Below are positions 47,176 to 55,779 of a stretch of DNA of 64,000 nt, piece after piece. Below the pieces are notes generated by a model. That model worked only from the letters and a program-made list of their open reading frames with translations, ran no database searches and was not told where the DNA came from. The translations under genes were made by a program, and so were the position numbers. The DNA lies in contig NC_015676.1 in the NCBI RefSeq assembly GCF_000217995.1, positions 186,001-250,000 on the forward strand, written 5' to 3'. Position 1 is the stretch's first letter. Every line of letters begins with the position of its first letter. Source of the DNA: Methanosalsum zhilinae DSM 4017 (GTDB lineage Archaea > Halobacteriota > Methanosarcinia > Methanosarcinales > Methanosarcinaceae).

Positions 47176-47715
47176 ATGAAAATGAAACTTTTACTGATAT
47201 CACTTGCAGTTGCTGCGGTTTTGATTGGAAGTGGATGTCTTGATGCAGATAATGGGTCAGAGCTTGAAGGAATGAGTCCTGCTGACCTGGTGGTGGTTGA
47301 GAATCCGCCACATGAACTGGTATACCTGGGAAGTCCTGATGTCTCTGCTGAGAGCATAGCAGATAGCTATGTGGATGTAAATGGAATAGTGGAGGCTGCC
47401 AGAGGGATTTATCAGAACGGTAACAATCTGGATGTTCAGCTGACAGTTGTGGAGATGGAGGATCGCCGGTCTGCAGAGAACTTTGTTGAAGAGTACAAGG
47501 CAACCTATCCTGAACTCAGGAACATAGACAGATTCACTGAGGAGACCATCAACGACCAGACAGTCACCAGGATCAACAAATCCACACTAACAGGTGGAGA
47601 ACGTGTTGAACGGTTTGTCTATGTCTGGAACAATCACAATTTTGTGATCCTTGTTGAAGGAAACACAGATGATCATACTGTACTCAGAGATTTTAGTAAA
47701 TCCACAGGATACTGA
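47176..47715 (+). CDS. Secreted lipoprotein of unknown function
   Basis: 179 residues from ATG 47176. GGAGGG lies ten nt upstream; the ATG at 47167 is too close to it. Signal peptide with lipobox LIGSGC. The mature part has a region reminiscent of small Methanosarcina surface proteins with an ESAENFVEEYKA-type helix between beta strands, but I recognise no named domain. Likely membrane-anchored at the outer face. Confidence 0.75.
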   Translation: MKMKLLLISLAVAAVLIGSGCLDADNGSELEGMSPADLVVVENPPHELVYLGSPDVSAESIADSYVDVNGIVEAARGIYQNGNNLDVQLTVVEMEDRRSAENFVEEYKATYPELRNIDRFTEETINDQTVTRINKSTLTGGERVERFVYVWNNHNFVILVEGNTDDHTVLRDFSKSTGY

Positions 47716-47749
47716 TAATGTATCCTGAATCCTATTTTTTCCCACGCAG

Positions 47750-48349
47750 ATGAAACGTTTTCTGGGACACCAGCACCTGTTAGTGCGGTTCATCAGCTTA
47801 TACGCGCTGGGTCTGATACTCTTTTTCACAAGCTGGACTACAAGTTACTACCTTTTACCGGAAGGACTGCTCAGCGGCATGGGGATACTTCCCACTCTTG
47901 CAGGAGATAGTGCAGCAGATACACTGGCTAGCGAATTTGCCACAATATTTCTCCTGAACATGGCAGGTTTTTCCCTGATCCTTATTGGCAACTATGTTCT
48001 GCGGGTTGGATACTTTGGATTCGGAGGACTGGTGCCACTGGCCTGGATGGTTCTGTACGGGGTAACCCTTGGCACCAATTCATTTGGTATTCCAATGGCA
48101 GAGCCCATGGCACCGTCAATTGCAGTATTTGGCAGAAGCGGTCTGTATGAGATGATGGCAGCGGTACTGCTGGCAGTATCCACCAGCACCATCTCTGCAA
48201 ATTACTCTGAGAACTTCAGGTCATCATCGGTACCTGTACCGAAATCAGAACGCAAGATGGATCGTGAGCACTGGATTGGTGCTGTGATTGCAATCCTGCT
48301 GCTGGCACTGGCTGCAATGCGGGAAGCCTACATGATTGTAAATCTCTAA
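47750..48349 (+). CDS. Integral membrane protein, possibly SpoIIM-like
   Basis: 199 residues with about five hydrophobic segments. LILFFTSWTTSYY, FATIFLLNMAGFSLILIGNYVLRVGYFG and GLYEMMAAVLLAVSTSTI resemble the SpoIIM/DUF95 pattern of archaeal membrane proteins (FxxN...GxxE), but the match is partial. It follows the lipoprotein by 34 bp and may be co-transcribed. Confidence 0.6.
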   Translation: MKRFLGHQHLLVRFISLYALGLILFFTSWTTSYYLLPEGLLSGMGILPTLAGDSAADTLASEFATIFLLNMAGFSLILIGNYVLRVGYFGFGGLVPLAWMVLYGVTLGTNSFGIPMAEPMAPSIAVFGRSGLYEMMAAVLLAVSTSTISANYSENFRSSSVPVPKSERKMDREHWIGAVIAILLLALAAMREAYMIVNL

Positions 48350-48359
48350 GGACAGAGGA

Positions 48360-48635
48360 TCACAGATTGATCAGTATCTCAAGGATGACCAGTACCTGAA
48401 GTCCCATTATCATCGGGATGCCCAGGCTGAACCTTTTATGCAGGGTCTTGTGGCGAAATGTACGCATCCCTGCATATATGCCAGGGCCTGCACCTGCAAT
48501 GGCAAGGCTGAAAAAGGTCTTTTCAGAAATGCGTCTCTCTTTCATAACAGCCTTCTTTTTATCCAGTCCCATCAGATACAGTCCAGCTGCGTTGATGAAC
48601 ACCAGATAGGTCAGAACAATTAGAAGTAATTCCAT
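48360..48635 (-). CDS. DUF1294 membrane protein
   Basis: 91 residues from ATG 48635. The family motif YLMGLDKKKAVMKERRISEK and GMRTFRHKTLHKRFSLGIP are plain. Three hydrophobic segments. Role unknown in any organism. Convergent with the gene before, 10 bp apart. The ~300 bp up to 48933 contain no other gene. Confidence 0.85.
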   Translation of the reverse strand: MELLLIVLTYLVFINAAGLYLMGLDKKKAVMKERRISEKTFFSLAIAGAGPGIYAGMRTFRHKTLHKRFSLGIPMIMGLQVLVILEILINL

Positions 48636-48933
48636 GACCATTTATTATACATGTACCTATTTGAATGTTACAGAAAAACAGACACTCTGGACCATAAACC
48701 TTTTATAGAATTCGATACAATCATTTAATATCACCTCCCCCTTTCCCACTTTTTTTAAGATTCCTGAACAGATAGCTTAAAGTATGCCCAAGCATTACGA
48801 TTATTGATAATTAGTCAATTTATCCTACATTCTATGAAATGCGGCATGCTCATACAGGGTAGTCTGTTTTTTTTAGCTATGCTATTGAAAAAAGTTTATT
48901 AGAAGCTTTGAAATTGACTCCCTGACTGATTAA

Positions 48934-49311
48934 TTATGCTAAAGCCAGAGTGGCAGAACCGGGAGGTAAATTCATGTCATTTAGGCCAGATTCAGATATT
49001 GTCTTTGAAACTTTCTGATTTCGCTTTGAAACAGTTATTTCCAGCCCAATTATTATTACATCTTTTTTAATCTGCAAATGCACTTTCAACTTCACCGGGG
49101 AGCGCAGATCACTCTTACTTATTCCAAATTTCTTAGACGCATCCAATATTTCAATGCCTGCAAACTCGTTTTTTTCATTTACATCAAGTATGATATCATC
49201 CATTATAAATGAAGATTTATAACTCCTGTTCTTTGGGAAAGCATAGAAGCTATCATTCACAAAATCATAATCATACTGATCTTTTTCATGCAAAGTTTCC
49301 TCTTTAATCAT
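48934..49311 (-). CDS. DUF2283-like protein
   Basis: 125 residues from ATG 49311, chosen for the GGGGAGGG 6-8 nt before it. The first 55 residues hold a YDYDFVNDSFYAFP... strand and DDIILDVNEKNEFAGIEILDASKKF, the characteristic DUF2283 ending (a small beta-rich domain of unknown function). The rest, up to the Ala-rich end, is not recognised. An isolated monocistronic gene. Confidence 0.7.
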   Translation of the reverse strand: MIKEETLHEKDQYDYDFVNDSFYAFPKNRSYKSSFIMDDIILDVNEKNEFAGIEILDASKKFGISKSDLRSPVKLKVHLQIKKDVIIIGLEITVSKRNQKVSKTISESGLNDMNLPPGSATLALA

Positions 49312-49454
49312 TATTTTTCCCTCCCCGAGGATTCTTATGGAAAATATGTAATTAATGATATCACATGATGCCAATAAGATTTTGGTATAATTAATATGTT
49401 AACGATCAAAACATTAAAGAACAGAAAAAAAAGATGAAGAGACCTGAGATCTCT

Positions 49455-50213
49455 TCATTTCACAAGCAGAGTGCCCTTGCCTTTAATATTCACATCGCCT
49501 GTGAACTTGCGGTAGGTTTCACCCTCAAATTCCTCGGTTCCGTCTTCACGATATACCGGCAGCATCTCTTCAAGATTGCCCTTGATCACTATCATGCCTT
49601 TTTTCATCTCGCCGGCAGCCATGGTGGTATTGCCTCCGATGACAATTGTTCCGCCACTGTTGGAAAGGCCTGGTAGAAGACCTGCATTACCGGTAATGAT
49701 GATCTCACCACCGGACATGTGCTCTCCTACATAGTCCAGAGCATTCCCGTTGACCACAATTTTGCCGCCACTCATGCCTTTTTCTTCGCCGCGGTATCCA
49801 CTGCCAACATAGTACTTTGCATTGCCATTGACAGTAATTTCACCGCCCTTCATCTCGCATCCAACCCAGCTGTCAGCATGGCCGTTGATGGTAATCTTAC
49901 CGCCTGTCATAGAACAGCCACAGTGCATATCCACATTACCGTTGATCACGATCTCTCCAGCACTCATGTGCTGACCGATTCTCTTAATTCTTGACAGATC
50001 ACCGTTAATCTCGATTCTCACATTCTCTGCACTGTCACTGCCGTCAGCCACAACTTCGAAGATATCTCCAAGAAATACCTGGGTATTTCCATACCAGAGT
50101 GGAATCTGTTCAATATCCCGCTCAGAGCGTCCTGCAAAGTTATCAGGGCTGATGGTATCAGCCTCTATTGGAACCCTGTTTTTTTCCCGAAGGGTAAGTG
50201 TAACTGTCTGCAT
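49455..50213 (-). CDS. fwdC: Formylmethanofuran dehydrogenase subunit C
   Basis: 252 residues. A right-handed beta-helix built of GG-x-I-x-V-x-G repeats (GGKITINGHADSWVG, GGEITVNGNAKYYVG, GGKIVVNGNALDYVG), as in the glutamate-synthase gamma domain; FwdC serves as a structural scaffold. Last gene of fwdDBAC, 2 bp after fwdA. Confidence 0.95.
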   Translation of the reverse strand: MQTVTLTLREKNRVPIEADTISPDNFAGRSERDIEQIPLWYGNTQVFLGDIFEVVADGSDSAENVRIEINGDLSRIKRIGQHMSAGEIVINGNVDMHCGCSMTGGKITINGHADSWVGCEMKGGEITVNGNAKYYVGSGYRGEEKGMSGGKIVVNGNALDYVGEHMSGGEIIITGNAGLLPGLSNSGGTIVIGGNTTMAAGEMKKGMIVIKGNLEEMLPVYREDGTEEFEGETYRKFTGDVNIKGKGTLLVK

Positions 50214-50215
50214 AA

Positions 50216-51937
50216 TCAGTTCACCTCCGTTGTAATCTCAACTGGATGGGGCAGGTAATCGTCCTCCACCATGTAATTGGCAATGCCCACAGTATAGTAC
50301 CTGCGGAAATTGTTCTTTATATCCTTCATGGCAGCTTCCTGTACTTCACCTTTCACACAACCTGCTGCATTGACCCAGTAGGTCCTGCCGGCAGGTGTTG
50401 CAACGATCTCTCCGTCCTGCACAACAACGTTACCTCTCTTGATGGTGCATGAAGTTGCAGAGAATGCCTTCTTGAGTTTCTCGTGTTCTGTACCAGGATC
50501 AACCTGGCCTGGAATCATGTCATATATTGCAATATCTGCATCAGCACCGACTCCCAGGTGTCCGATGTTATCCATGGAGAACATCTTTGACTGGATACCT
50601 CTGGTCAGGATTGCCAGCTCATAGAAATCAAGTTCCCTGTCAATACCAGGCAGTACCATTCGATCAACTGCAAGATCCGGCAGGCTCTCGATTATCTGCT
50701 GCCTCTTCTTTGCACTCATGAGAAGTGCATAGGCTTCAGGATAGTTAACAAAGGAACCACCGTTTGGACTGTCGGTTGTGAACATGACCTTCCATGGATC
50801 CTCAACCATGAGTGCCAGTTCAAGTCCAATTGCCCACTGGACTGCATTGACAAAGCTCTTTGGAGAATACTCAATTGGTACAACACCTGCACCATCTTCA
50901 AGTTCCACATCCTTGTTACTCCATTTTGCATGCAGCATGCGTGCATTGGAATATTCCAGTGGTCCATCGGCTGTCATTGTCATTGCAGGACCGAATATAA
51001 CCTGGCCCATGTCAAATGTCAGGTGATCTGCACTATTGATATAATCAGTTATCTGGGGAGTTGCACTCTCAAATTCCCTCCATGAATTTCCTCCGTATGA
51101 ATGGAACTGAAGGTGTGCCAGGTGCAGTGCCTGTCTGTCCCTTGTGGTCTTTACACTCTCCATTAGTTTCATGGTTTCAATGGTTGTTTCATAGTTGCCA
51201 GGCTTACCAAGGTTGTTACAGTGTACATGCACGGAGTGGGGCAGTCTTAGTGCTTCGTTTGCTTCTGCCAGCCCAAGCAGTATCTGGCGTGGAGTTACAT
51301 CAAAGTCAGGGACCACATCGTCTACTGAGTTAACGTTCTTACCCCAGCCCCATGCTTCTCCTCCTCCCGGATTTACTATTTTGATTCCAAAACCACGGCT
51401 TGCCTTCAGACCCCATGCAATGTAGGCTGCAAGCTTCTCTGGCTCCTGATCACGTACATAGTTCATGACATGCCAGTTGTTTCCAAAAAGTGTCAGACCC
51501 CATTTGTCCAGGATCGGTATGGATTCAAATTCTTCATGGGTATGCCTGGCAGACAGCATTGAAATTGCAGCTTCTGAAAGAGTGGTATATCCAAGCTTGG
51601 AGTACCTGTATCCCAGAGCAAAGGTGTTTGGTGTATTGTACCCGGACTGTGCCCTTGTATAGAGTGTTGGCTCCTGCAATCCCGATAGTCCAGGCACAGG
51701 GTTCATTCTCATATCATGGGGGCTCATCAATCGACCTACATTGATCTTGCCTGCACAGTGGGTGTGCCCGTCAATTGCACCTGCCATTGTGAGCCTGCCA
51801 CCTGCATCAATCACCTTTGCATCGGATGATACACTTTCTACAATCTTTCCATCCTTTACAGCCAGATCCATATTTTCACAGTTAATTCCGTTAACAGGAT
51901 CACATACAGCTGCATTTTTGATAATAAGTTCAGACAT
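50216..51937 (-). CDS. fwdA: Formylmethanofuran dehydrogenase subunit A
   Basis: 573 residues from ATG 51937, with GGGAGGTG 6 nt upstream. Amidohydrolase-like subunit with a binuclear zinc site (DGHTHCAGKINVGR near residue 54, HVHCNNLGKPGN, HLAHLQFHSYGG, TDSPNGGSFVNYP) that transfers the formyl group between free formate and methanofuran. The upstream codons of the longer frame lie inside fwdB and are rejected. Confidence 0.96.
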   Translation of the reverse strand: MSELIIKNAAVCDPVNGINCENMDLAVKDGKIVESVSSDAKVIDAGGRLTMAGAIDGHTHCAGKINVGRLMSPHDMRMNPVPGLSGLQEPTLYTRAQSGYNTPNTFALGYRYSKLGYTTLSEAAISMLSARHTHEEFESIPILDKWGLTLFGNNWHVMNYVRDQEPEKLAAYIAWGLKASRGFGIKIVNPGGGEAWGWGKNVNSVDDVVPDFDVTPRQILLGLAEANEALRLPHSVHVHCNNLGKPGNYETTIETMKLMESVKTTRDRQALHLAHLQFHSYGGNSWREFESATPQITDYINSADHLTFDMGQVIFGPAMTMTADGPLEYSNARMLHAKWSNKDVELEDGAGVVPIEYSPKSFVNAVQWAIGLELALMVEDPWKVMFTTDSPNGGSFVNYPEAYALLMSAKKRQQIIESLPDLAVDRMVLPGIDRELDFYELAILTRGIQSKMFSMDNIGHLGVGADADIAIYDMIPGQVDPGTEHEKLKKAFSATSCTIKRGNVVVQDGEIVATPAGRTYWVNAAGCVKGEVQEAAMKDIKNNFRRYYTVGIANYMVEDDYLPHPVEITTEVN

Positions 51938-51938
51938 T

Positions 51939-53243
51939 TCAAGCACCTCCCTTGATCTCCCGCACCTTCTCAATGAGATCTGTTACAATCTCCTCATCAG
52001 ATTTGAAAGTGGTATCAATCAGTTTCTTCATTCTAAGCGGGATACTGTCCATTCTGTAGGCAGTACCCTCTACTTCAACACCTACAACAGCAGCAGGGAT
52101 TACTACATCTGCCAGCTCAGTGGTTGCATTATGATATGGGTCAATCTGTATCAGCGGGATTTGTGCAAGGCACCTGACAGCTTCCTGGGCAAAGTGTGCG
52201 CCAGGATCTCCAGCTGCAATAAGAGCAGAGTCCACATCACCCCTTAGCAGCACATCACTGGCACCAGTCTCTCCTGGATTATAGTATGCCAGCTTGCGAT
52301 TGAAGTCAATTGCATTGGGATAACCGGTCTCCCAGTTTGCAACCTGTCCAAAACCGGTAACATTGTAATGACCTCTCATTGGTATCATTACTGATTTTGA
52401 GTACTGGTTCAGGTCATAGAGCAGTGCTGAAACTGCAGCTCCGTTCTTGTACTTGGATCTTGACTGGGTAGTACCCATTCCATAGAAGATACAGCTAAAC
52501 TTTGCTTCCTTGAGCATGGTGGCAAGTTCAATGATCTCCTCCTTTGGAATACCAGCAACTTCCGCAGGAATCACATCTTCATTTTCATTGATGACTGAAC
52601 GGATGGCACAAAGAAGCATATAATCTCCTCCAGGCTCAACCTGCACATATTTATCTGCAAGCTTTGCAGTATCAGTTTCCCTTACATCAACCACTGCAAT
52701 ATTTCTGGCCTTTCTTCCCTTCTTTGTGAAGAATCCCCTTGCATATGTGGAATATCTGCTCATATGCCTTGGATGGGCATGAACCGGATTGCACCCCCAG
52801 AATACAACAAGATCTGCACGGTTTTTTACCTGGCCAAGGGATGCAGCAGGGGATCCTTTCTCATGTACTGCAAGTACAGTTGGACCATGGCATACATTTG
52901 CAGTGGAATCTATTAGTGCACCAGTCTCCTCAGCAAGCTGAATTGCCTTGCTGACAGCTTCACAGGAAGTTGAAGCCCAGCCGTACGAGAGGTTTCTTTT
53001 TGAATTTGCAAGAATTTCAGCAGCTTTTTCAATGGCTTCCTCATAGCTAACTTCCACAAGTTCTCCATCCTTGCGAATCATAGGTGATTCAATTCTATCA
53101 TGCAGGCATACTCCTGCGATCTTGTTGTGCCCCAGAATGCATGCTCTCTGGATATCTGTGATCACATTGTCCTCGACCTTTACAGTAAGATCGTCACACA
53201 GTGATCCGCAGAAGGGACATACAACATCTGTAATTACTTTCAT
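51939..53243 (-). CDS. fwdB: Formylmethanofuran dehydrogenase subunit B (catalytic)
   Basis: 434 residues. Molybdopterin/tungstopterin subunit that reduces CO2 to formate in the first step of methanogenesis from CO2 and oxidises formyl groups in the methylotrophic direction. CPFCGSLCDD at the N-terminus binds a [4Fe-4S] cluster. The metal ligand is the Cys in YGWASTSCEA (not selenocysteine). One nucleotide separates it from fwdA. Confidence 0.96.
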   Translation of the reverse strand: MKVITDVVCPFCGSLCDDLTVKVEDNVITDIQRACILGHNKIAGVCLHDRIESPMIRKDGELVEVSYEEAIEKAAEILANSKRNLSYGWASTSCEAVSKAIQLAEETGALIDSTANVCHGPTVLAVHEKGSPAASLGQVKNRADLVVFWGCNPVHAHPRHMSRYSTYARGFFTKKGRKARNIAVVDVRETDTAKLADKYVQVEPGGDYMLLCAIRSVINENEDVIPAEVAGIPKEEIIELATMLKEAKFSCIFYGMGTTQSRSKYKNGAAVSALLYDLNQYSKSVMIPMRGHYNVTGFGQVANWETGYPNAIDFNRKLAYYNPGETGASDVLLRGDVDSALIAAGDPGAHFAQEAVRCLAQIPLIQIDPYHNATTELADVVIPAAVVGVEVEGTAYRMDSIPLRMKKLIDTTFKSDEEIVTDLIEKVREIKGGA

Positions 53244-53257
53244 TATACTCTATCTCC

Positions 53258-53638
53258 TTACTGACAGTATGTTCTCATGAGTGATTTCATATCAAGTGGT
53301 TCCTTATCACTTTTCTCGATCTGTGATGGTATTCCCTTAAATCCTGGCATACCGCATCCATGGGTATCAGGATCGACCACAGCATTTGCCCACGGGCCCA
53401 TAGGGATAAATGCAATTCCCCTGGGATTTCCGCTGTTTGCTTTTGCTTTTACAATAACTTCTCCGTGTTCATTACTGACCTTCAGGCACTCACCCTCAGA
53501 TACTCCCAGCTGGCTGAGGTCTTCGGGATTGAGTTCGCAGTATGCACATTCCTCAAAATACCTTGGACTGGTCTTATATTCAAGATAAGACCCCTGGTAA
53601 GCAGTTCTTCCAGTTATAAGGTTTGCTTCCAATTTCAT
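53258..53638 (-). CDS. fwdD: Formylmethanofuran dehydrogenase subunit D
   Basis: 126 residues from ATG 53638, which has AGAGGT 7 nt before it; the open frame reaches further upstream but without a site. Molybdopterin-dinucleotide-binding beta barrel: YCELNPEDLSQLGVSEG, VIVKAKANSGNPRGIAFIPMGPWANAVV, DTHGCGMPGFKG. First gene of the fwdDBAC operon. Confidence 0.95.
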   Translation of the reverse strand: MKLEANLITGRTAYQGSYLEYKTSPRYFEECAYCELNPEDLSQLGVSEGECLKVSNEHGEVIVKAKANSGNPRGIAFIPMGPWANAVVDPDTHGCGMPGFKGIPSQIEKSDKEPLDMKSLMRTYCQ

Positions 53639-53957
53639 TGATATACCTCTGTAGATAATTTCAGAATAAAGTGAAATATTCAAGGCAACTTCCACGTACC
53701 TGTCATCTGGTATATGGAATTGTTTCCAATACATAAAAATCCGTCTGTTGCAGACCCGGATCATTTCCTGCAGGCATAAGCTTAGTATCGGCACCTGCTT
53801 GCATGTATTGGATATAGGCTATCCTCTAAATTAGATTGCAGTTTATTTGATAACATTTGTAATATATAGTTATCCATTGACAGGGATGGAATATATGAAG
53901 ACAGACAGTACCATAGACTGGATATCTAATCATATACTGAAAATCAATCGATATACT
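53639..53957. other. Divergent promoter region of fwdDBAC and tRNA-Met
   Basis: About 320 bp without a credible ORF. It must contain the fwd promoter (minus strand); no single TATA box stands out there. The tRNA promoter, CTTTAATATATC at about 53957-53968, is clear. Confidence 0.4.
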
Positions 53958-53993
53958 TTAATATATCTATGTACCTTTAAGACTCCTGCTATA

Positions 53994-54103
53994 GCCCGGA
54001 TAGCCTAGTCGGTTGGGGCGCCAGACTCATAGGGAAATAAGATATGAGCGTCCAAATCTCCTGAGATATCTGGAGGTCGCGTGTTCGAGTCACGCTCCGG
54101 GCA
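53994..54103 (+). tRNA. tRNA-Met (CAT), elongator type, with 36-nt BHB intron
   Basis: Acceptor GCCCGGA (53994-54000)/TCCGGGC (54096-54102), D arm, anticodon stem CCAGA (54021-54025)/TCTGG (54069-54073) and T arm GCGTG-TTCGAGT-CACGC. The intron runs from 54032 to 54067. In the precursor CTCA pairs with TGAG, giving a 3-4-3 bulge-helix-bulge with bulges TAG and ATA. Splicing yields the loop CTCATAA with anticodon CAT. The canonical 37/38 site and G1-C72 pair indicate the elongator rather than the A1-U72 initiator. CCA is not encoded. Confidence 0.93.
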
Positions 54104-54190
54104 TACTATTTTCTATAAACATTTATAATCAATTAAAATATTTGTTCTGAAGTTGCATACTATAATATCTACAGTTCATATGGCCGGAAT

Positions 54191-54892
54191 ATGGGAACTA
54201 ACAAAACTAAAGTTCATGTAAACAGTATTGGAATGGAACTGGTTAAGATCTCTCCTGGAAGGTTCCTGATGGGGTCTGAATTCGAGGTGGATGAAAGTCC
54301 TGTTCATGAGAAGACCATCCCCCACCCCTTTTATCTTGGAAGATATCCAGTAACACAGATCCAGTGGAGTGAACTGATGCATGATAATCCTGCATACTTT
54401 AAAGGTGCCACCAATCCTGTAGATCAAGTATCATGGTATGATGTTCAGGAGTTTGTTGAGAGACTCAATTCTGCCGAGGGTACTGATAAATACAGTTTAC
54501 CATCAGAAGCTGAATGGGAATATGCGTGCAGGGCAGGTAGTAATACCAGGTTTTCATTTGGTGATGATGAAAAGCTTCTTGGAGAGTATTGCTGGTATGA
54601 CTCAAATTCATACTCTAAATCGCAACCTGTAGGCAGAAAGAGGAGCAATGACTGGGGATTGTATGACATGCATGGTAACCTCTGGGAATGGTGTCAGGAC
54701 AGGTGGCATGATACTTATAATGGTGCTCCAATGTATAATGAGCCATGGAGTGAGGGCCATTCAGAAGGACGTGTGATACGAGGAGGGTGCTGGCACAGTT
54801 TTCCAGATTATTGCAGGTCATCCAAGAGATACTGTATAGAGCCTGGAGAACGACATTATAGTCTGGGGTTTCGCATATTGAGGCGAGTATGA
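54191..54892 (+). CDS. Formylglycine-generating-enzyme-like (SUMF1/FGE) protein
   Basis: 233 residues covering one FGE-sulfatase domain: GMELVKISPGRFLMGS, NPVDQVSWYDVQEFVERLN, YSLPSEAEWEYACRAG, GLYDMHGNLWEWCQD and the end RVIRGGCWHSF...GFRILRRV. True FGEs oxidise a Cys of sulfatases and need a Cys pair near the C-terminus; no sulfatase is encoded nearby, and many family members only bind or act on other substrates. No signal peptide, so cytoplasmic. Its G+C and codon use look like the neighbours'. Confidence 0.85.
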   Translation: MGTNKTKVHVNSIGMELVKISPGRFLMGSEFEVDESPVHEKTIPHPFYLGRYPVTQIQWSELMHDNPAYFKGATNPVDQVSWYDVQEFVERLNSAEGTDKYSLPSEAEWEYACRAGSNTRFSFGDDEKLLGEYCWYDSNSYSKSQPVGRKRSNDWGLYDMHGNLWEWCQDRWHDTYNGAPMYNEPWSEGHSEGRVIRGGCWHSFPDYCRSSKRYCIEPGERHYSLGFRILRRV

Positions 54893-54904
54893 CCTATTTT
54901 TGTG

Positions 54905-55000
54905 AACTACCCCGAAGCTAAATACTTCTTGGCTTCCTGTTTCATCCCTTGAACCATTGTTCACAAGTCCACAGGCTCTTCCCCTTGTTCCGAGGGTGCT
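54905..55000 (-). mobile_element. Right-end remnant of an IS200/IS605-type element
   Basis: CCCCGAAGC...GGCTTCCTGTTTCAT just after the tnpB stop resembles the right-end sequence and hairpin of archaeal IS605-group elements, where the omega/guide RNA of TnpB also lies. The left end and a tnpA gene are absent. Confidence 0.45.
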
Positions 55001-55700
55001 TATATTCCTATTAAGTTCTGCTCTTGAAGAGCGAATTTCTTAATATTGATAGAGGCATTTATGTCCCTATCATTATTAGTATTACATTCCGGGCATTTCC
55101 ATTTTCTGTCTGCTAATGTCATGGAACTGTTATAGTAGCCATAAACGTTGCAGATTTTTGTACTTGGCTCGAATCTTGCGATGCGCAGAACTGTTTTTGC
55201 GTACCATTCTGCCTTATATTCGAGTTTTGTTATGAAGGAACTCCATGATGCATCAGCTATGTGTTGAGCCAGATAATGATTTTTCAACATACCGGAGACA
55301 TTGAGGGTATCTACTGCTACGGCTTGGTTCTCGCTAACGAGCTTTGTTGAAACCTTATGCTGGAAGTCGTGTCTCTGATTGCTTATTTTTTCATGGAGCC
55401 TGGCTACTTGTTGACGAGATTTATTTCTGTTATTTGAGCCTTTCTGTTTTCGAGATAGGCGTTTTGAAAGAACTTTAAGCCTCTTCATGGAGTTTTTAAG
55501 GTGTCCTGGATTGTCGATTTTATCACCATTAGAAGTGATAGCAAACTCCTTGATACCTACATCTACTCCTACGGTATCGTTTACGGAGAAATCCGATTTT
55601 TCTGGAAATTCCTGATTGTCGTCTACAAGGATACTAATGTAATATTTTTACCTGCCGGTACACACGAGTTCTTAATTTTAATGGCATTTGATGGGTACAC
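55000..55700 (-). pseudogene. tnpB: Truncated and frameshifted TnpB (IS605 OrfB)
   Basis: On the minus strand an uninterrupted frame from about 55634 encodes KYYISILVDD, the RuvC-I block VGVDVGIKEFAITSNGD, the central basic helix RLSRKQKGSNNR and the RuvC-III end CPECNTNNDRDINASINI. Upstream, ACCGGCAGGTAAAAATATTAC changes frame at a run of five A (VPAGK, then KYY), and the first ~100 residues are missing. The first zinc knuckle has lost its second Cys (CNVYG). The gene cannot make a working TnpB. It lies directly upstream of the ABC-transporter operon. Confidence 0.85.
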
Positions 55701-55779
55701 ACATCGGCATGATTTTAGCACGATTCAAAATTTTCGTAACATTTATTATGATTGTTTGTGTTAAGATGTTGTGATCAAC

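Noticed and set aside
52880-52900. Selenocysteine variant of FwdB
   Set aside because: The metal-ligand position is an ordinary Cys codon in ASTSCEA; no in-frame TGA.
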